NCBI GenBank assembly: GCA_016124425.1
Contig: WGNT01000088.1
Span: 1 to 56,379 of the forward strand
DNA from: Cytophagales bacterium
Lineage (GTDB): Bacteria; Bacteroidota; Bacteroidia; Cytophagales; Cyclobacteriaceae
Reading direction: 5' to 3'
DNA length: 56,379 bases
Position 1 is the first letter of the stretch. Each line of letters opens with the position of its first letter. Below, piece by piece: positions 45,006 through 55,514 of the stretch. A program made the position numbers and the translations under genes. A model generated the notes under the pieces. It made no database searches, was not told where the DNA came from, and saw only the letters and a program-made list of their open reading frames with translations.

Positions 45006-45386
45006 TTAATCCACTCCTATGAGCTTGCTATAAGCATCGTGAGACATTAAATCATCTGGTAGATCGCCGCGAAGCTTCACTTTGATCATCCACCCCAATT
45101 CATAAGGCGATTCATTGACCAATTCGGGAGCAGCTTCCAAAGCCTCATTAAGTTCTATTACCTCTCCAGATACGGGCATAAATAGGTCTGATACTGTCTT
45201 TACTGCCTCAACCGTGCCAAAAACGTCGCCTGCTTCAAATGTTTCGCCTACTGTTTCTACTTCGACATAGACGATGTCCCCCAGCTCTTTTTGTGCAAAT
45301 TCCGTTATTCCGATCGTGGCAATGTCCCCGTCGATTTCGACCCATTCATGGTCCTTTGTGTACTTTAATCCTTCTGGAAAATTCAT
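45006..45386 (-). CDS. gcvH: Glycine cleavage system H protein
   Basis: Lipoyl carrier that shuttles the aminomethyl group between the P and T proteins of glycine cleavage; cytosolic. The lipoylated lysine is K63 in [18 protein letters not shown]. The N-terminal [25 protein letters not shown] and the C-terminal [15 protein letters not shown] are family hallmarks. 126 residues is normal. gcvP and gcvT are not here. It sits directly behind sprA (50 bp), an arrangement also known from other Bacteroidota. Confidence 0.98.
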   Translation of the reverse strand: MNFPEGLKYTKDHEWVEIDGDIATIGITEFAQKELGDIVYVEVETVGETFEAGDVFGTVEAVKTVSDLFMPVSGEVIELNEALEAAPELVNESPYELGWMIKVKLRGDLPDDLMSHDAYSKLIGVD

Positions 45387-45436
45387 AGTTGTTGTATTGG
45401 TTAATCAAAAATACATGGTTTCAGTGATTGATGAAA

Positions 45437-48400
45437 TTATTGACTCAAATTAAATGTTAATTGCCCACCAAAAGCAGTGGAACTTCTTCTAAAGGCAGTG
45501 GAGACTTTGGGGTCATTAATCGTTCTGTCAAAATAGAACTGAATATTCAGTTTTTGGTTTATCACATAGCCTATACTCGGACGTAGCTGTACGTTGAGAT
45601 TTCCGTTAGTAAGGGTGTTTATCTCTTCAATCTTGCGCTGTATGGTACGTGTATCTACGATACGGGTTGATAAACGTATGGTTAGGTCATTGCTTAATAC
45701 TTCCTGCCTTCCCTGGATTTTGAAGGGCACTTTCACACCGGCTTTTGTATACCCTAGATCGAATCTAAAATCTTGGCTGTTTTGTTCTGTTACCTGGGCA
45801 TTGGAGAAGTTAAGGCCAATTGTCCGCTCTGTATTGTATTCAAAACTGATATTCATTCTATCTTTAGTCAGGAGATCCACGCCTATCAGAGGTGAGAAGC
45901 CTTCTCTAATGACGACCTGATTCAAGATGAAAATGGGAATGTATGCACCGAATTCATCCGTTAAGCTAGCGTTAGGAATATCCTGAAGTCTGTTGTACAG
46001 TTCCAATCCATTTTGGTACAGCAGGGAATTTGAGAAATTGCTGGCATCATACGTAGACGTATAGTTATGGGTAATATTTATCGACGAGAAGTACTCCTGT
46101 AATGCAGGCAGCTTCGATAGCCCACGATACTCAAGGCGCCAATTGGGTAAAGGTAGCCTAGGGAAAGGATTTAGCGATACATCTGTGGGTGACTGACCGG
46201 AATACGCCGCGAGAAAGGCTGGAATAAGCACACTTTGGCCATTGATATTGTAAGCTCCACCAGGATTTGTCGTTTCTAATCGGCTCTGAATAATTTGACG
46301 GTATCGTTCAAAATTCTGGAATAGCGGAGAGTTGTTTTGGGCATCGTCTTTAGCTGTTGCGGTACGAATCATGTTGTAGCTGATGCTATACGCCCCCATC
46401 CTGTTCGGATTGACTGATGTGTAATTCTCAGATCCTGGTCCCTCTCTGCGGAATATTTCGCTGTATTCGCCATTTTCCCGTTTCTTTACCTCTAGCGTGA
46501 TTCTGAAATCCTTAATCGGCTCTATAATTGATGCAAGCTGTAGGTTCTCTACCCGGTTTTGCCGGAAGCTCTGCGTCAGTTGCGTACTTCCTGCTAACAT
46601 TCCCCTATTGGCCAAGTCGAAGCGGATCTGATCGTTCTGACTGCCAAAAACAAAGTCCAAACCGGGGTTCATAAAGCTTTGGTCCATACCTAATAAACCC
46701 GAATTCTGAAGGTAACCTGGAAGGAAGGTTCCCTGCGTGATCTGGTACCTGAAGTTAACTTCTTTGATCATCATCATAAAGCGCAGGATATTCGCCATAG
46801 CACCTTCTGTAACAGGCTGTTTTTCTTCCTCACCTTGTGGGGCTTGTACCTGTGGTCTTCCTGGTATAGAAGGTCTTTTGGGGGCGTTCAATGCGTTCAA
46901 CCGCTTACTTTTGTTGTAAAGACGGATAAAATCCAATTTTCCGTTCAAGGTCCTGTCTCGTGTATTCTGGATTACGTTTCCCAGCGTATCCCTTTGTCCA
47001 AGGGCGCCGGTGATCCAGCCGTAACTTACTTCGTAGCGGGCGTCGACTTTTATCCAGTCAGCAAACGGGATTTTATCCAACGGTAATGAATAATTGACCA
47101 CTCCTTGGTGGGAATAATTGGTTGTCCTTCCCAGCGACCGGATATTTGCCCGCAATGAGTCTATCTTAGCTTCTGAATCCAAATTGCCCTCCGGTTCGTC
47201 GACGATGGCATTTACACTGGAATTAAAATCGACGGAAAGATTTTTTGTTAAATCCCAGTTTAAGCTATAAAACCGGTTGATATAGAAGCTTTTCTGAAAT
47301 AACGTTTCAACACCTACTGTAGTGAGCTGGTCATTCCTGTTTTGAGTCCGCATGAACCTTCGATCTACGTCAATTCTGGCTGATAGGAGCGAAGGGGCAA
47401 AATTAAAATTCAAATCTTTTATCAATTGCAAATACTTCCCATCCAGAAACGCAACGTTTTTAAATGGCTCTACTTCGAGCGGGTTCGGTTGGAAGCTGTA
47501 GGCGGCACTTCCTCTATAGGTCTCAAAAGTATAGTCGGCCAATTGTATGTTACTTTGTTTCACGGATCCATAAGCGTAGGAAACTGAAAAATTCTCCAAA
47601 TCATACACCCTATTGGTTTCTTTTTCCGGTTTTCTGATTTTTCGTAAGTTGTTCACACTGAAGTTTTTTCGTTTTGATTGGTCCAAAACGAGGCTTCTGT
47701 AGTTATCCCGCTCCGAACCAGAATTGAATTTCTGCAATGCTACTTCGAAGGGCACATCGGGATTGAGGGGATCGAACTCCGGCCTTGTGCTTGAGTTCTC
47801 AATACTCATATACACTGGAATACTCAGCCCTAGCCCCTTTGGCAAAATTTTGTCCACGCTGATGTTGGCGGACACATCGTATTGTGTTGTAGACTCGCGG
47901 GCCCGTTCGGATAGCCTGGTTTCCAGTCCTCCAAACCCGAATGTATTGTGGCGGATAGAACTGGAAATCACTGCGACATCAGCAATTTGTGCGTTGAGAC
48001 GGGCATTGGCCGCCCATCCAGACGATTTATTGAAGTCAGTCACGCGAAGTTCATTAGCCCAAAGACAAACAGACTTGCTTGCCCCTCCGGAACTTCCAGG
48101 GTTGCGGATTCCAATCATCATCCCTTGGATAAAATTCAATTCTGGCCTACCTACAACCGTGACCCTGTATTGTCGGATCTGCACGGAATAGGCCAGATTT
48201 TGGGGTCGTTGGTTGTTGTCCCTTTCTGATTTTACACCCACGATCTCATCAAGCGCGATATCTATTTCATTTTCTAGCGGCCAAATTTGCCGTGGATCGC
48301 GGGTCCCTGGTGGTGTCATGAATAACGGCACCTCTATTTCATAATAGTTGTCAGTATAGTCTGTACCCATTCGAAGAAAGGCCTTTAGTTCTCCATCCTG

Positions 48401-51400
48401 TGTGTCTACGCTGTTTGCATGTAAAAACATCTTCATGCGACCATACTGCACCAGATCCTGACTTACGTTTTTAAACACCGCCCTGGAATCGCGGGTTTGT
48501 AGATTATCTACGCATAGGCGCAACGATTGCTCGTTTAACTGACGCTCTACTGTAGAGGTATTGTCTCTGTCTCTGAATATACCAGGAGGAAGTACATAGG
48601 GGCTTTGGTTTTCTCCTCCTTGTCCGTTTTCCTCTATATTCACGACACCTACCGTAAAGTTTGAATTATCCGGTTCCGGTATTTCTGCGAAACCGCGTTC
48701 GAAAAGAGACTCTTGGAATATTCGCCATTGACTTCCAACCAATCTGAAATTACCCATTCGAAGCACTACAGGTTGTTGAAAATCAGTAAGATAAGTACGA
48801 ATGAATCGAATCGATTTGAACCCTGAGATACTCCCGTAGGTTCTGTCCGGCTGTCGTACGGGAATACGGAAAAGGTACCAATTGACTTCTTCCCCGTTAC
48901 TGACATCGGTGGTTTGGTCTACAATGTAATTCTGGCCGACCCGCATTCCTGCTGGATTCAAGTCTATTTCGTATTCGTAGTAACTTTCGTTTTCGTTGAT
49001 TGTATTGTCGTTGTTTAAGTCTTCATTATCAGGGATATTCGATCCGGAGGGAGTGTAGGGCAGATTTGTATTTGATGTTATGGGTGTATTGCCATCCATG
49101 CCGTTGAAGCGTTTGTAGCGTTCCAAGGTCTTAATGTCATTTTGGTCAAATTCAGGATCCAAGTAATACTGAAAGTCATCTTCGGAGGGGTCTGACTGAA
49201 TACCTTGCAAAACCTGAGGCGGCACATTCAGTCTGTTTAGAAAGCGATCTGCGAAATAGCTTCGTTCATCCTCATTTTTCAGTCCATCTAACCCTACGTC
49301 TTGATGCTCACGGGCTTCGGGAGAATTGTCGAATGCGGGTGTTAGGAACTGCTGATTCGTTACTCTCCCCCATTCGTTTTCGGTAGTTCGATCTACTGCC
49401 CCGTCATCTGGTAGGCCGTTTTCAAAGGCGTGGCGGCTGTCTTTCATGACATCCTCAGATATCTCTCCTAGGTTAAACAGTAGTTTACCCCCAGTGGTAT
49501 TATTTTCATTGAAGATCCCATCGAGTACCCGGCCATTTTCACCTGTAAGGAAGGGATCCATAAGCCAAAACTCGATATACTCGATATTGGTGCGGTCAAA
49601 ATCAACTTCAGAAGTAATGGCACGCGTGACAGCACCGAAGTTCTGTCGGGGATTTGGCAATAGTCCTGTTGACGTCAGGTTTGGGTTGTAATTATACATC
49701 CCCCTTTCGTGGGGGTAGAATGCCATATCAAAAAGCGGCTCAGGGGTGAGAAGGACGTCTCTGTTTCTGCCTTGGTAGATTTCCTGTGGAAGAACCCGTC
49801 GCACATAGTGGTTTCGCCGGTCATCATTGGTGATGTTGGGGGGTACCCCAGTTCCCGATGCCCGAAAGAAAACATTGTCTATGGTATACCAAGCCAATTT
49901 TGCACGTCGGTAAGCGTTTCCCAACCTGTCTTCCGTCTGCATACTCAGGTCGAAGCGGTTGTCATCTGTGGCCGGAGTAGCGCCGAGTTTCCACGTCTGA
50001 GGCGATGAACCCAAATTGAAGGGAATGATGGCTGTCTCAAAATCATCGATGTAAGAGGTGCCTTCTCCATCTACCTGATTAGACGTGCCGGGAATCAGGT
50101 GGGCAAATTCCCCACTAAACTGGATCAGTGATGTTTCTTTCGTTTCGGTAAAAGGAAGGGCATCAGCTAATTTGGTCAAAAAAAGCGACTCTTCGCTATA
50201 GTTCATATCCACCCCCCATAGACTGTTTCTGAGCGTTTCATTCCCGGTTCCGATGCGGGAAATGTTCGGTCGTTCGTTTAAGTATAGAAACGTGCCGCCG
50301 ATATTGAAATTTTCGTTAAATAAATAGTCAAACCGGGTTCCTAAGAGGCTTCTTGTCTGGAAGGAAACCAAATCTGCCTTTTCGAAACTGATGCTTATCC
50401 GCTTACCTGATTGGAGAATGCCTTCATTTATGATGACGACTCGCCCTATGTTGTAATCTACCGTATAATCCACGCCTTCCGTGAGCGGGATATTGCCCGC
50501 GGTCACCAACACGGATCCTTCGGATATATTCAGTCCCGGGAGCATTATTTCTGAGGCCGAACCTGCCGTATAGGTTCCTTTTAGAAAATACTTGTTCAGT
50601 CTCGTTACTAACTCAGCATCAGCGAGTGTGGTACGATAGAGCGTGTCATACACATATTTGTCGACAAGGTTTGCCTCACTTGGGAGAAACTTACTTTCGA
50701 GGGTATTACCAAATGGCTCAAGCACTGGAAACATGACAAGGCCCTGTTCGGGTCGTATGGTAAGGCCCCGGACAAAATCAAAGTTTCCATCAGGCTGGGG
50801 GTCGTTTTGTGGATTAAGGTTGTCAAGTTGCAGTAAACGGATCAAAGGAACATCTTTAACCTGTTGTCCTTCTAGCAAGCTCGGGTTGTCCAAGCCTGTG
50901 CGGTCATCCCTATAGATAATCTGCAACTGAAAACCTTCTTGTTTGATTTGGTTTGCGTTCAGATTATAAATGTTTTTCATCATCAGATCCCAAGTCGGTA
51001 CCCGGGTGTTTATCTTAGCAGGCCGAAGCAGTTTGAGAAAGATAACATCGCTCTCCGGACGGTTTTGATAATCTTCTGAAAGTTCACCGACTTTGTATGA
51101 CTGGCCATTGTAGGTGTATTCGTAAGATACCGCTATGACTTCGTCATTCTGCAGTTTCCGAAAGAGTGAAAAATAACCGAGTTCCCGGTTGAAAGTAAAT
51201 TCGTTTTCCTCTAATCGGCGGGCACCGTTTATCTGCTCGAAATCCGTTCCTCTTTCGATCCCAAGATCGTTTGCGATAGCCGTAGAGGCTTGCTCAAACG
51301 AGCGGAAACTGGGATTGCTCCTTAGGACGTCATATAACCTATTTGCACTGTTAGCTGCAGGTGATTGGGGATTTCCTGGACCTATATTGGGATTTTCTGG

Positions 51401-52603
51401 ACGGAAGATACGCTGGCCTTCCCCAAGATCCATAAAAGCAACGAAATTCCGTAAGGTTTGCGTATTGTTAGCCCGGTTCATGATGTATACTTCTACCCGT
51501 GTGATCTGCACACCTGAAAGTACCTGTGGAAGTCCCCGCAACCAATTTTCATAATTTTGCCGAAAAAAGTGGCTGAGAAAAAAGTGTCTGTTTTCATCGT
51601 AATTAGAGGCTCGGATTTCGAATGGACGTCCCTGATTACCTCCTTCAATGACTAGTTCATCCCTTCTTCCGCGTTGTGTTGATGCCACTGCTGTCATAAA
51701 CAGCTTTCCGAATTGCATTTGGGTTTTTACACCGAAGAGATTCTGCGCCCCTTGAATTAAGCTGTTCTGTACAGGCATGCTTACGTTGCCTATTTCAATA
51801 CTTTTTATAATGTCTTCTTCAAATCCCGCATATTCGACTTTTAGCTGATTTTCGAAGTCAAATGAGTTATTGGAATCAAAATTTGCTCCAATGCGTACTT
51901 TCTGGCCCAATAGGCCGTTTACGCTCATCTGTATTTGTTGGTCAAAATTGAATCCGCCATTTCGCTGTTGCCGAATTGGTATAGAAGGGTTATCTATCCG
52001 CCTAAAAATACCCCCAAAATCCAAGTTGACGTTCCCGGTAGGGATGATGTTGATTTCATTGCCACCAAAGATCCGATCGAACGTAGGACTCATGGTGATT
52101 GGTGGTATAAGTCCCCGTCCCCCAACGGCACTTTCTCCATCCACACCTTTGGAGCGGTTCCGCCAGTATTGCTGCCGCAGGCGCAACTGCTCCATTTTTG
52201 AATACTCGTCAAAATCAATCGTATATCCCTGTTCTCCTCTAAGCGTAGAATCGACTTGATCATAGATCCGGTACCTAAACGCTGTGTCAACCTCAACTTC
52301 AATTTTCTGTGTGGTGGGAGGTGTAAGCTGAAAAGGCGAAGAAGGGGAATAAAGTGGTGCATGATAGGGAAAAAGTGGCCTCGTTTGAAAATTGTCCCAA
52401 AGCAAAAAAGAAGGCAAAGCCCTTCTTTTCGTTAATGAATCCAACCTGGAGGGAAGGGTATCAGTCGCTATGGCAGCAGGATTCTGAAATCCGTAACTAT
52501 CCACGCATAGTACCGTGATCAACAAAATCCACAAAACCACGGTCGTGAATAATTGATGCGCCGAATTTATCCTCGAAAAAATATTTGAGAACTTGGGGGT
52601 CAA
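45437..52603 (-). CDS. sprA: T9SS outer-membrane translocon SprA
   Basis: The protein-conducting channel of the type IX secretion system, a giant single-chain barrel (36 strands in the Flavobacterium johnsoniae structure) that is gated by PorV and a plug. A signal segment (LFTTVVLWILLITVLCVDSYGFQ) precedes the mature protein. Characteristic SprA stretches include IIPTGNVNLDFGGIFRRIDNP, MSVNGLLGQKVRIGANFDS, VDGEGTSYIDDFETAIIPFNLG and a long strand-rich C-terminus ending in AFGGQLTFNLSQ. At 2388 residues it is close to known SprA. It lies 12 bp after ruvA. Confidence 0.97.
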   Translation of the reverse strand: MTPKFSNIFSRINSAHQLFTTVVLWILLITVLCVDSYGFQNPAAIATDTLPSRLDSLTKRRALPSFLLWDNFQTRPLFPYHAPLYSPSSPFQLTPPTTQKIEVEVDTAFRYRIYDQVDSTLRGEQGYTIDFDEYSKMEQLRLRQQYWRNRSKGVDGESAVGGRGLIPPITMSPTFDRIFGGNEINIIPTGNVNLDFGGIFRRIDNPSIPIRQQRNGGFNFDQQIQMSVNGLLGQKVRIGANFDSNNSFDFENQLKVEYAGFEEDIIKSIEIGNVSMPVQNSLIQGAQNLFGVKTQMQFGKLFMTAVASTQRGRRDELVIEGGNQGRPFEIRASNYDENRHFFLSHFFRQNYENWLRGLPQVLSGVQITRVEVYIMNRANNTQTLRNFVAFMDLGEGQRIFRPENPNIGPGNPQSPAANSANRLYDVLRSNPSFRSFEQASTAIANDLGIERGTDFEQINGARRLEENEFTFNRELGYFSLFRKLQNDEVIAVSYEYTYNGQSYKVGELSEDYQNRPESDVIFLKLLRPAKINTRVPTWDLMMKNIYNLNANQIKQEGFQLQIIYRDDRTGLDNPSLLEGQQVKDVPLIRLLQLDNLNPQNDPQPDGNFDFVRGLTIRPEQGLVMFPVLEPFGNTLESKFLPSEANLVDKYVYDTLYRTTLADAELVTRLNKYFLKGTYTAGSASEIMLPGLNISEGSVLVTAGNIPLTEGVDYTVDYNIGRVVIINEGILQSGKRISISFEKADLVSFQTRSLLGTRFDYLFNENFNIGGTFLYLNERPNISRIGTGNETLRNSLWGVDMNYSEESLFLTKLADALPFTETKETSLIQFSGEFAHLIPGTSNQVDGEGTSYIDDFETAIIPFNLGSSPQTWKLGATPATDDNRFDLSMQTEDRLGNAYRRAKLAWYTIDNVFFRASGTGVPPNITNDDRRNHYVRRVLPQEIYQGRNRDVLLTPEPLFDMAFYPHERGMYNYNPNLTSTGLLPNPRQNFGAVTRAITSEVDFDRTNIEYIEFWLMDPFLTGENGRVLDGIFNENNTTGGKLLFNLGEISEDVMKDSRHAFENGLPDDGAVDRTTENEWGRVTNQQFLTPAFDNSPEAREHQDVGLDGLKNEDERSYFADRFLNRLNVPPQVLQGIQSDPSEDDFQYYLDPEFDQNDIKTLERYKRFNGMDGNTPITSNTNLPYTPSGSNIPDNEDLNNDNTINENESYYEYEIDLNPAGMRVGQNYIVDQTTDVSNGEEVNWYLFRIPVRQPDRTYGSISGFKSIRFIRTYLTDFQQPVVLRMGNFRLVGSQWRIFQESLFERGFAEIPEPDNSNFTVGVVNIEENGQGGENQSPYVLPPGIFRDRDNTSTVERQLNEQSLRLCVDNLQTRDSRAVFKNVSQDLVQYGRMKMFLHANSVDTQDGELKAFLRMGTDYTDNYYEIEVPLFMTPPGTRDPRQIWPLENEIDIALDEIVGVKSERDNNQRPQNLAYSVQIRQYRVTVVGRPELNFIQGMMIGIRNPGSSGGASKSVCLWANELRVTDFNKSSGWAANARLNAQIADVAVISSSIRHNTFGFGGLETRLSERARESTTQYDVSANISVDKILPKGLGLSIPVYMSIENSSTRPEFDPLNPDVPFEVALQKFNSGSERDNYRSLVLDQSKRKNFSVNNLRKIRKPEKETNRVYDLENFSVSYAYGSVKQSNIQLADYTFETYRGSAAYSFQPNPLEVEPFKNVAFLDGKYLQLIKDLNFNFAPSLLSARIDVDRRFMRTQNRNDQLTTVGVETLFQKSFYINRFYSLNWDLTKNLSVDFNSSVNAIVDEPEGNLDSEAKIDSLRANIRSLGRTTNYSHQGVVNYSLPLDKIPFADWIKVDARYEVSYGWITGALGQRDTLGNVIQNTRDRTLNGKLDFIRLYNKSKRLNALNAPKRPSIPGRPQVQAPQGEEEKQPVTEGAMANILRFMMMIKEVNFRYQITQGTFLPGYLQNSGLLGMDQSFMNPGLDFVFGSQNDQIRFDLANRGMLAGSTQLTQSFRQNRVENLQLASIIEPIKDFRITLEVKKRENGEYSEIFRREGPGSENYTSVNPNRMGAYSISYNMIRTATAKDDAQNNSPLFQNFERYRQIIQSRLETTNPGGAYNINGQSVLIPAFLAAYSGQSPTDVSLNPFPRLPLPNWRLEYRGLSKLPALQEYFSSINITHNYTSTYDASNFSNSLLYQNGLELYNRLQDIPNASLTDEFGAYIPIFILNQVVIREGFSPLIGVDLLTKDRMNISFEYNTERTIGLNFSNAQVTEQNSQDFRFDLGYTKAGVKVPFKIQGRQEVLSNDLTIRLSTRIVDTRTIQRKIEEINTLTNGNLNVQLRPSIGYVINQKLNIQFYFDRTINDPKVSTAFRRSSTAFGGQLTFNLSQ

Positions 52604-52615
52604 TGCTGTTATGCG

Positions 52616-53215
52616 TTAGGATGACTTTAAAGATGCTTTAATTAAATCTTCTAATGAAATTTCGGCCGCACTTTTTTTCAAAATTTCAGTTATATTTTTT
52701 TCTGCAACTGCCCTTGGAAACCCCAACATTATCAAGGCTTGTAACGCCTCTTGTTTGAGTTTATTGTTTTGATACACGAAGCCGGATCCGACGACTCCGG
52801 TATCTCCGATGCTTTCTTTTTTGAGCTTATCCTTAAGTTCCAAAACAATCCGCTGGGCAGTTTTTGTGCCGATCCCTTTCACCCGCTGAATGGTGCTGTG
52901 GTCACCGGAAAGAATGGCATGCTCCAGTTCTTGGGTATCCAACGAGGACAACACCATCACTGCGGTGTTAGGACCTACACCGGTAATTGATATTAGTGCC
53001 ATGAACAGCCTTTTTTCCGCATCATCCTTAAAGCCATATAGCGTATGGGCATCTTCTTTGATGTGTAAATAGGTGTGAAGCATCACCAGTTCCTGATCTT
53101 TAATCCATGAATAGGTAGCGAGTGATATCTTGACCAGGTATCCCACCCCTTGAATGTCAACGATTACATAGGTAGGCTCTTTGTGGGCAAGTTTTCCTTT
53201 AAGGTATGCGATCAT
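52616..53215 (-). CDS. ruvA: Holliday junction branch migration protein RuvA
   Basis: Tetrameric DNA-binding protein that loads the RuvB motor on Holliday junctions in recombination. The start is set at 53215 because the family begins [21 protein letters not shown]; an in-frame start nine codons upstream adds unconserved residues. The OB-fold (GVGYLVKISLATY), two helix-hairpin-helix units (LISITGVGPNTAVMVLS, VKGIGTKTAQRIVLELKDKL) and the C-terminal RuvB-binding domain (QEALQALIMLGFP) are in order. 199 residues. It overlaps the maeB end by 17 bp and sits 12 bp before sprA. Confidence 0.97.
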   Translation of the reverse strand: MIAYLKGKLAHKEPTYVIVDIQGVGYLVKISLATYSWIKDQELVMLHTYLHIKEDAHTLYGFKDDAEKRLFMALISITGVGPNTAVMVLSSLDTQELEHAILSGDHSTIQRVKGIGTKTAQRIVLELKDKLKKESIGDTGVVGSGFVYQNNKLKQEALQALIMLGFPRAVAEKNITEILKKSAAEISLEDLIKASLKSS

Positions 53216-55481
53216 TTTGGTTGATTGTTTGGGCGTCCACAACTGCGATGGCTACCATATTTACAATTTCTCTAATTGAACTACCCAATTGAAGTACATG
53301 TACCGACTTATTCATGCCTAAAAGTATGGGGCCTATTGCTTCCGCATTTCCAATTTCCGTAAGTAATTTATAGGCGATGTTTCCTGAAGTAAGGTCGGGA
53401 AAGATCAGGGTATTTGCCTTGTGATTTATCAATGAGCTAAAGGGGTAGTTTTCGCGTTGTATGCTTTCGTCCAGGGCCACGTTAGCCTGCATCTCACCTT
53501 CAATTACCAAATCCGGGTACTTTGCTTTGGCCAGCGAAGTAGCAAGAGACGTCTTGGTGGGGATTTCTCCTTTGGCCGATCCGAAATTGGAATACGATAA
53601 AATTGCGATTTTTGGATCAATATCAAAAAAACGTACCCCGTTTGCCGTCAAGCCAATGATCTCGACGAGCTGTTCAGCGGTAGGATTTACGTTTACCGTG
53701 GTATCTGCAAAGAAAAAGGGCCCTTTTGCGGCATTCATGATATACATTCCCGCTACCCTGTTCACCCCTTTCTTTACTCCGATAATTTGGAGCGAGGGAA
53801 GGATGGTTCTTGGATAATCCTTCGTCAAGCCGGATATTAAGGCGTCGGCATCTCCTACTTCTACCATCATCGCACCAAAATAATTCCTATCCCTCATAAA
53901 TTTTTTGGATTCGTAGGGAGTCAGTCCTTTCCGTTTCCTCTTGTCATAAAGAATCTCCGCGTATGTCCTAATCAGGTCTTCCTCTTCATATGGATCCAAT
54001 ATAAGTACATCGAGAAGGTCAAGGGAGTTTTCGGCAATCATGGCGGTAATTTTTTCCCGGTTACCCAACAAAATCGGTATGCCTATTTTTTCATCCTTAA
54101 TAAGCTGGGCGGCTTTCAAAATCTTATGATTATCAGCTTCCGCAAAAACTACCCGTTTCGGATCCTTTTTGGCCCTGGCAATGACGCGGGACATGAGTCG
54201 TTGGTCAATTCCTATCCGTTCCTGTAGTTCCAGTTCATAGCTCTCCCAGTCTACGATGTCTTTTCTCGCTACTCCCGAGGCCATTGCCGCTTTAGCAACT
54301 GCCGGCGCGATAGTGGTGATTAGACGCGGATCAAGTGGCTTTGGAATGAGGTATGTCTTTCCGAAAGCCAGTTTGGATTCACCATACGCCTTATTTACGA
54401 TATCGGGCACCGGTTCTTTGGCCAAAGCAGCTATGGCCCTTGCAGCAGCCAACTTCATGTCTTCGTTGATGGTGGTTGCACGGACATCTAGAGCTCCCCG
54501 GAAAATATAGGGAAAGCCTATCACATTATTCACTTGGTTTGGAAAATCTGATCTTCCCGTAGCCATAATGATGTCCTCTCTTGAGGACATGGCAAGTTCA
54601 TAGTCAATTTCCGGATCTGGATTTGCCAATGCAAATACAATCGGTCTTGGTGCCATAAGCCGCAGGTCTCCGGGGGTGATGATATTTCCTGCGGATAATC
54701 CCAGAAAAACATCTGCACCACTTAGGGCTTCTTGAATTTGGAATATATTTTCTTTAGTAGCGAATTCGCGATGGATATCACTTAAACCGGGCCTGTCCTG
54801 ACGTATGACCCCTTCTATGTCACAAATAACTATATTTTCCCTTTTTACGCCTAATCCATTGTAAAACCTCGTGCATGAAATAGCTGCTGCACCAGCTCCA
54901 CTAACTACCAGGCGAATGTCTTCGATTTTTTTCCCGATGATTTCGAGTGCATTGAGTAAGGCTGCTCCGGAGATGATTGCTGTACCATGCTGGTCGTCGT
55001 GCATGACCGGAATATTCATCGCCTCTTTCAATCGCTGTTCAATTATAAAGCACTCAGGCGCTTTTATATCTTCCAGATTGATTCCTCCGAAAGTAGGTTC
55101 AAGCGACCGGATGATTTGAATTAGTTTTTCAGGATCCTTTTCATCTATTTCAAGATCAAACACATCGATACCGGCAAATTTTTTAAATAATACTCCCTTT
55201 CCTTCCATCACAGGCTTGGATGCATCTGGACCAATATCTCCCAAGCCCAAGACTGCAGTGCCGTTAGAAATAACAGCGATTAGGTTGCCCTTCGCGGTAT
55301 ACTTATAAGCATTATCCTTATTCGCTTCAATTTCCTTACAAGGCTGCGCTACACCCGGGGAATAAGCCAATGCCAAGTCTAATTGGCTTGATAGGGGTTT
55401 TGTTGGGATTACCTCAATTTTACCGGGCTTGCCGGCACTATGATACGTAAGCGCATCTTCTTTTCTGATTTTTATGACCAT
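53199..55481 (-). CDS. maeB: NADP-dependent malic enzyme with phosphotransacetylase-like C-terminal domain
   Basis: Oxidative decarboxylation of malate to pyruvate with NADPH production; cytosolic. Residues 1-430 are the malic-enzyme part: [37 protein letters not shown] and the nucleotide-binding [12 protein letters not shown]. Residues ~435-760 resemble phosphate acetyltransferase ([34 protein letters not shown]); in MaeB-type enzymes this domain is regulatory and inactive as PTA. 760 residues matches long MaeB. Its end overlaps ruvA by 17 bp. Confidence 0.97.
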   Translation of the reverse strand: MVIKIRKEDALTYHSAGKPGKIEVIPTKPLSSQLDLALAYSPGVAQPCKEIEANKDNAYKYTAKGNLIAVISNGTAVLGLGDIGPDASKPVMEGKGVLFKKFAGIDVFDLEIDEKDPEKLIQIIRSLEPTFGGINLEDIKAPECFIIEQRLKEAMNIPVMHDDQHGTAIISGAALLNALEIIGKKIEDIRLVVSGAGAAAISCTRFYNGLGVKRENIVICDIEGVIRQDRPGLSDIHREFATKENIFQIQEALSGADVFLGLSAGNIITPGDLRLMAPRPIVFALANPDPEIDYELAMSSREDIIMATGRSDFPNQVNNVIGFPYIFRGALDVRATTINEDMKLAAARAIAALAKEPVPDIVNKAYGESKLAFGKTYLIPKPLDPRLITTIAPAVAKAAMASGVARKDIVDWESYELELQERIGIDQRLMSRVIARAKKDPKRVVFAEADNHKILKAAQLIKDEKIGIPILLGNREKITAMIAENSLDLLDVLILDPYEEEDLIRTYAEILYDKRKRKGLTPYESKKFMRDRNYFGAMMVEVGDADALISGLTKDYPRTILPSLQIIGVKKGVNRVAGMYIMNAAKGPFFFADTTVNVNPTAEQLVEIIGLTANGVRFFDIDPKIAILSYSNFGSAKGEIPTKTSLATSLAKAKYPDLVIEGEMQANVALDESIQRENYPFSSLINHKANTLIFPDLTSGNIAYKLLTEIGNAEAIGPILLGMNKSVHVLQLGSSIREIVNMVAIAVVDAQTINQNDRIP

Positions 55482-55514
55482 AAAGGCTCCGGAAAATTAT
55501 TAAAAAGGGACAAC

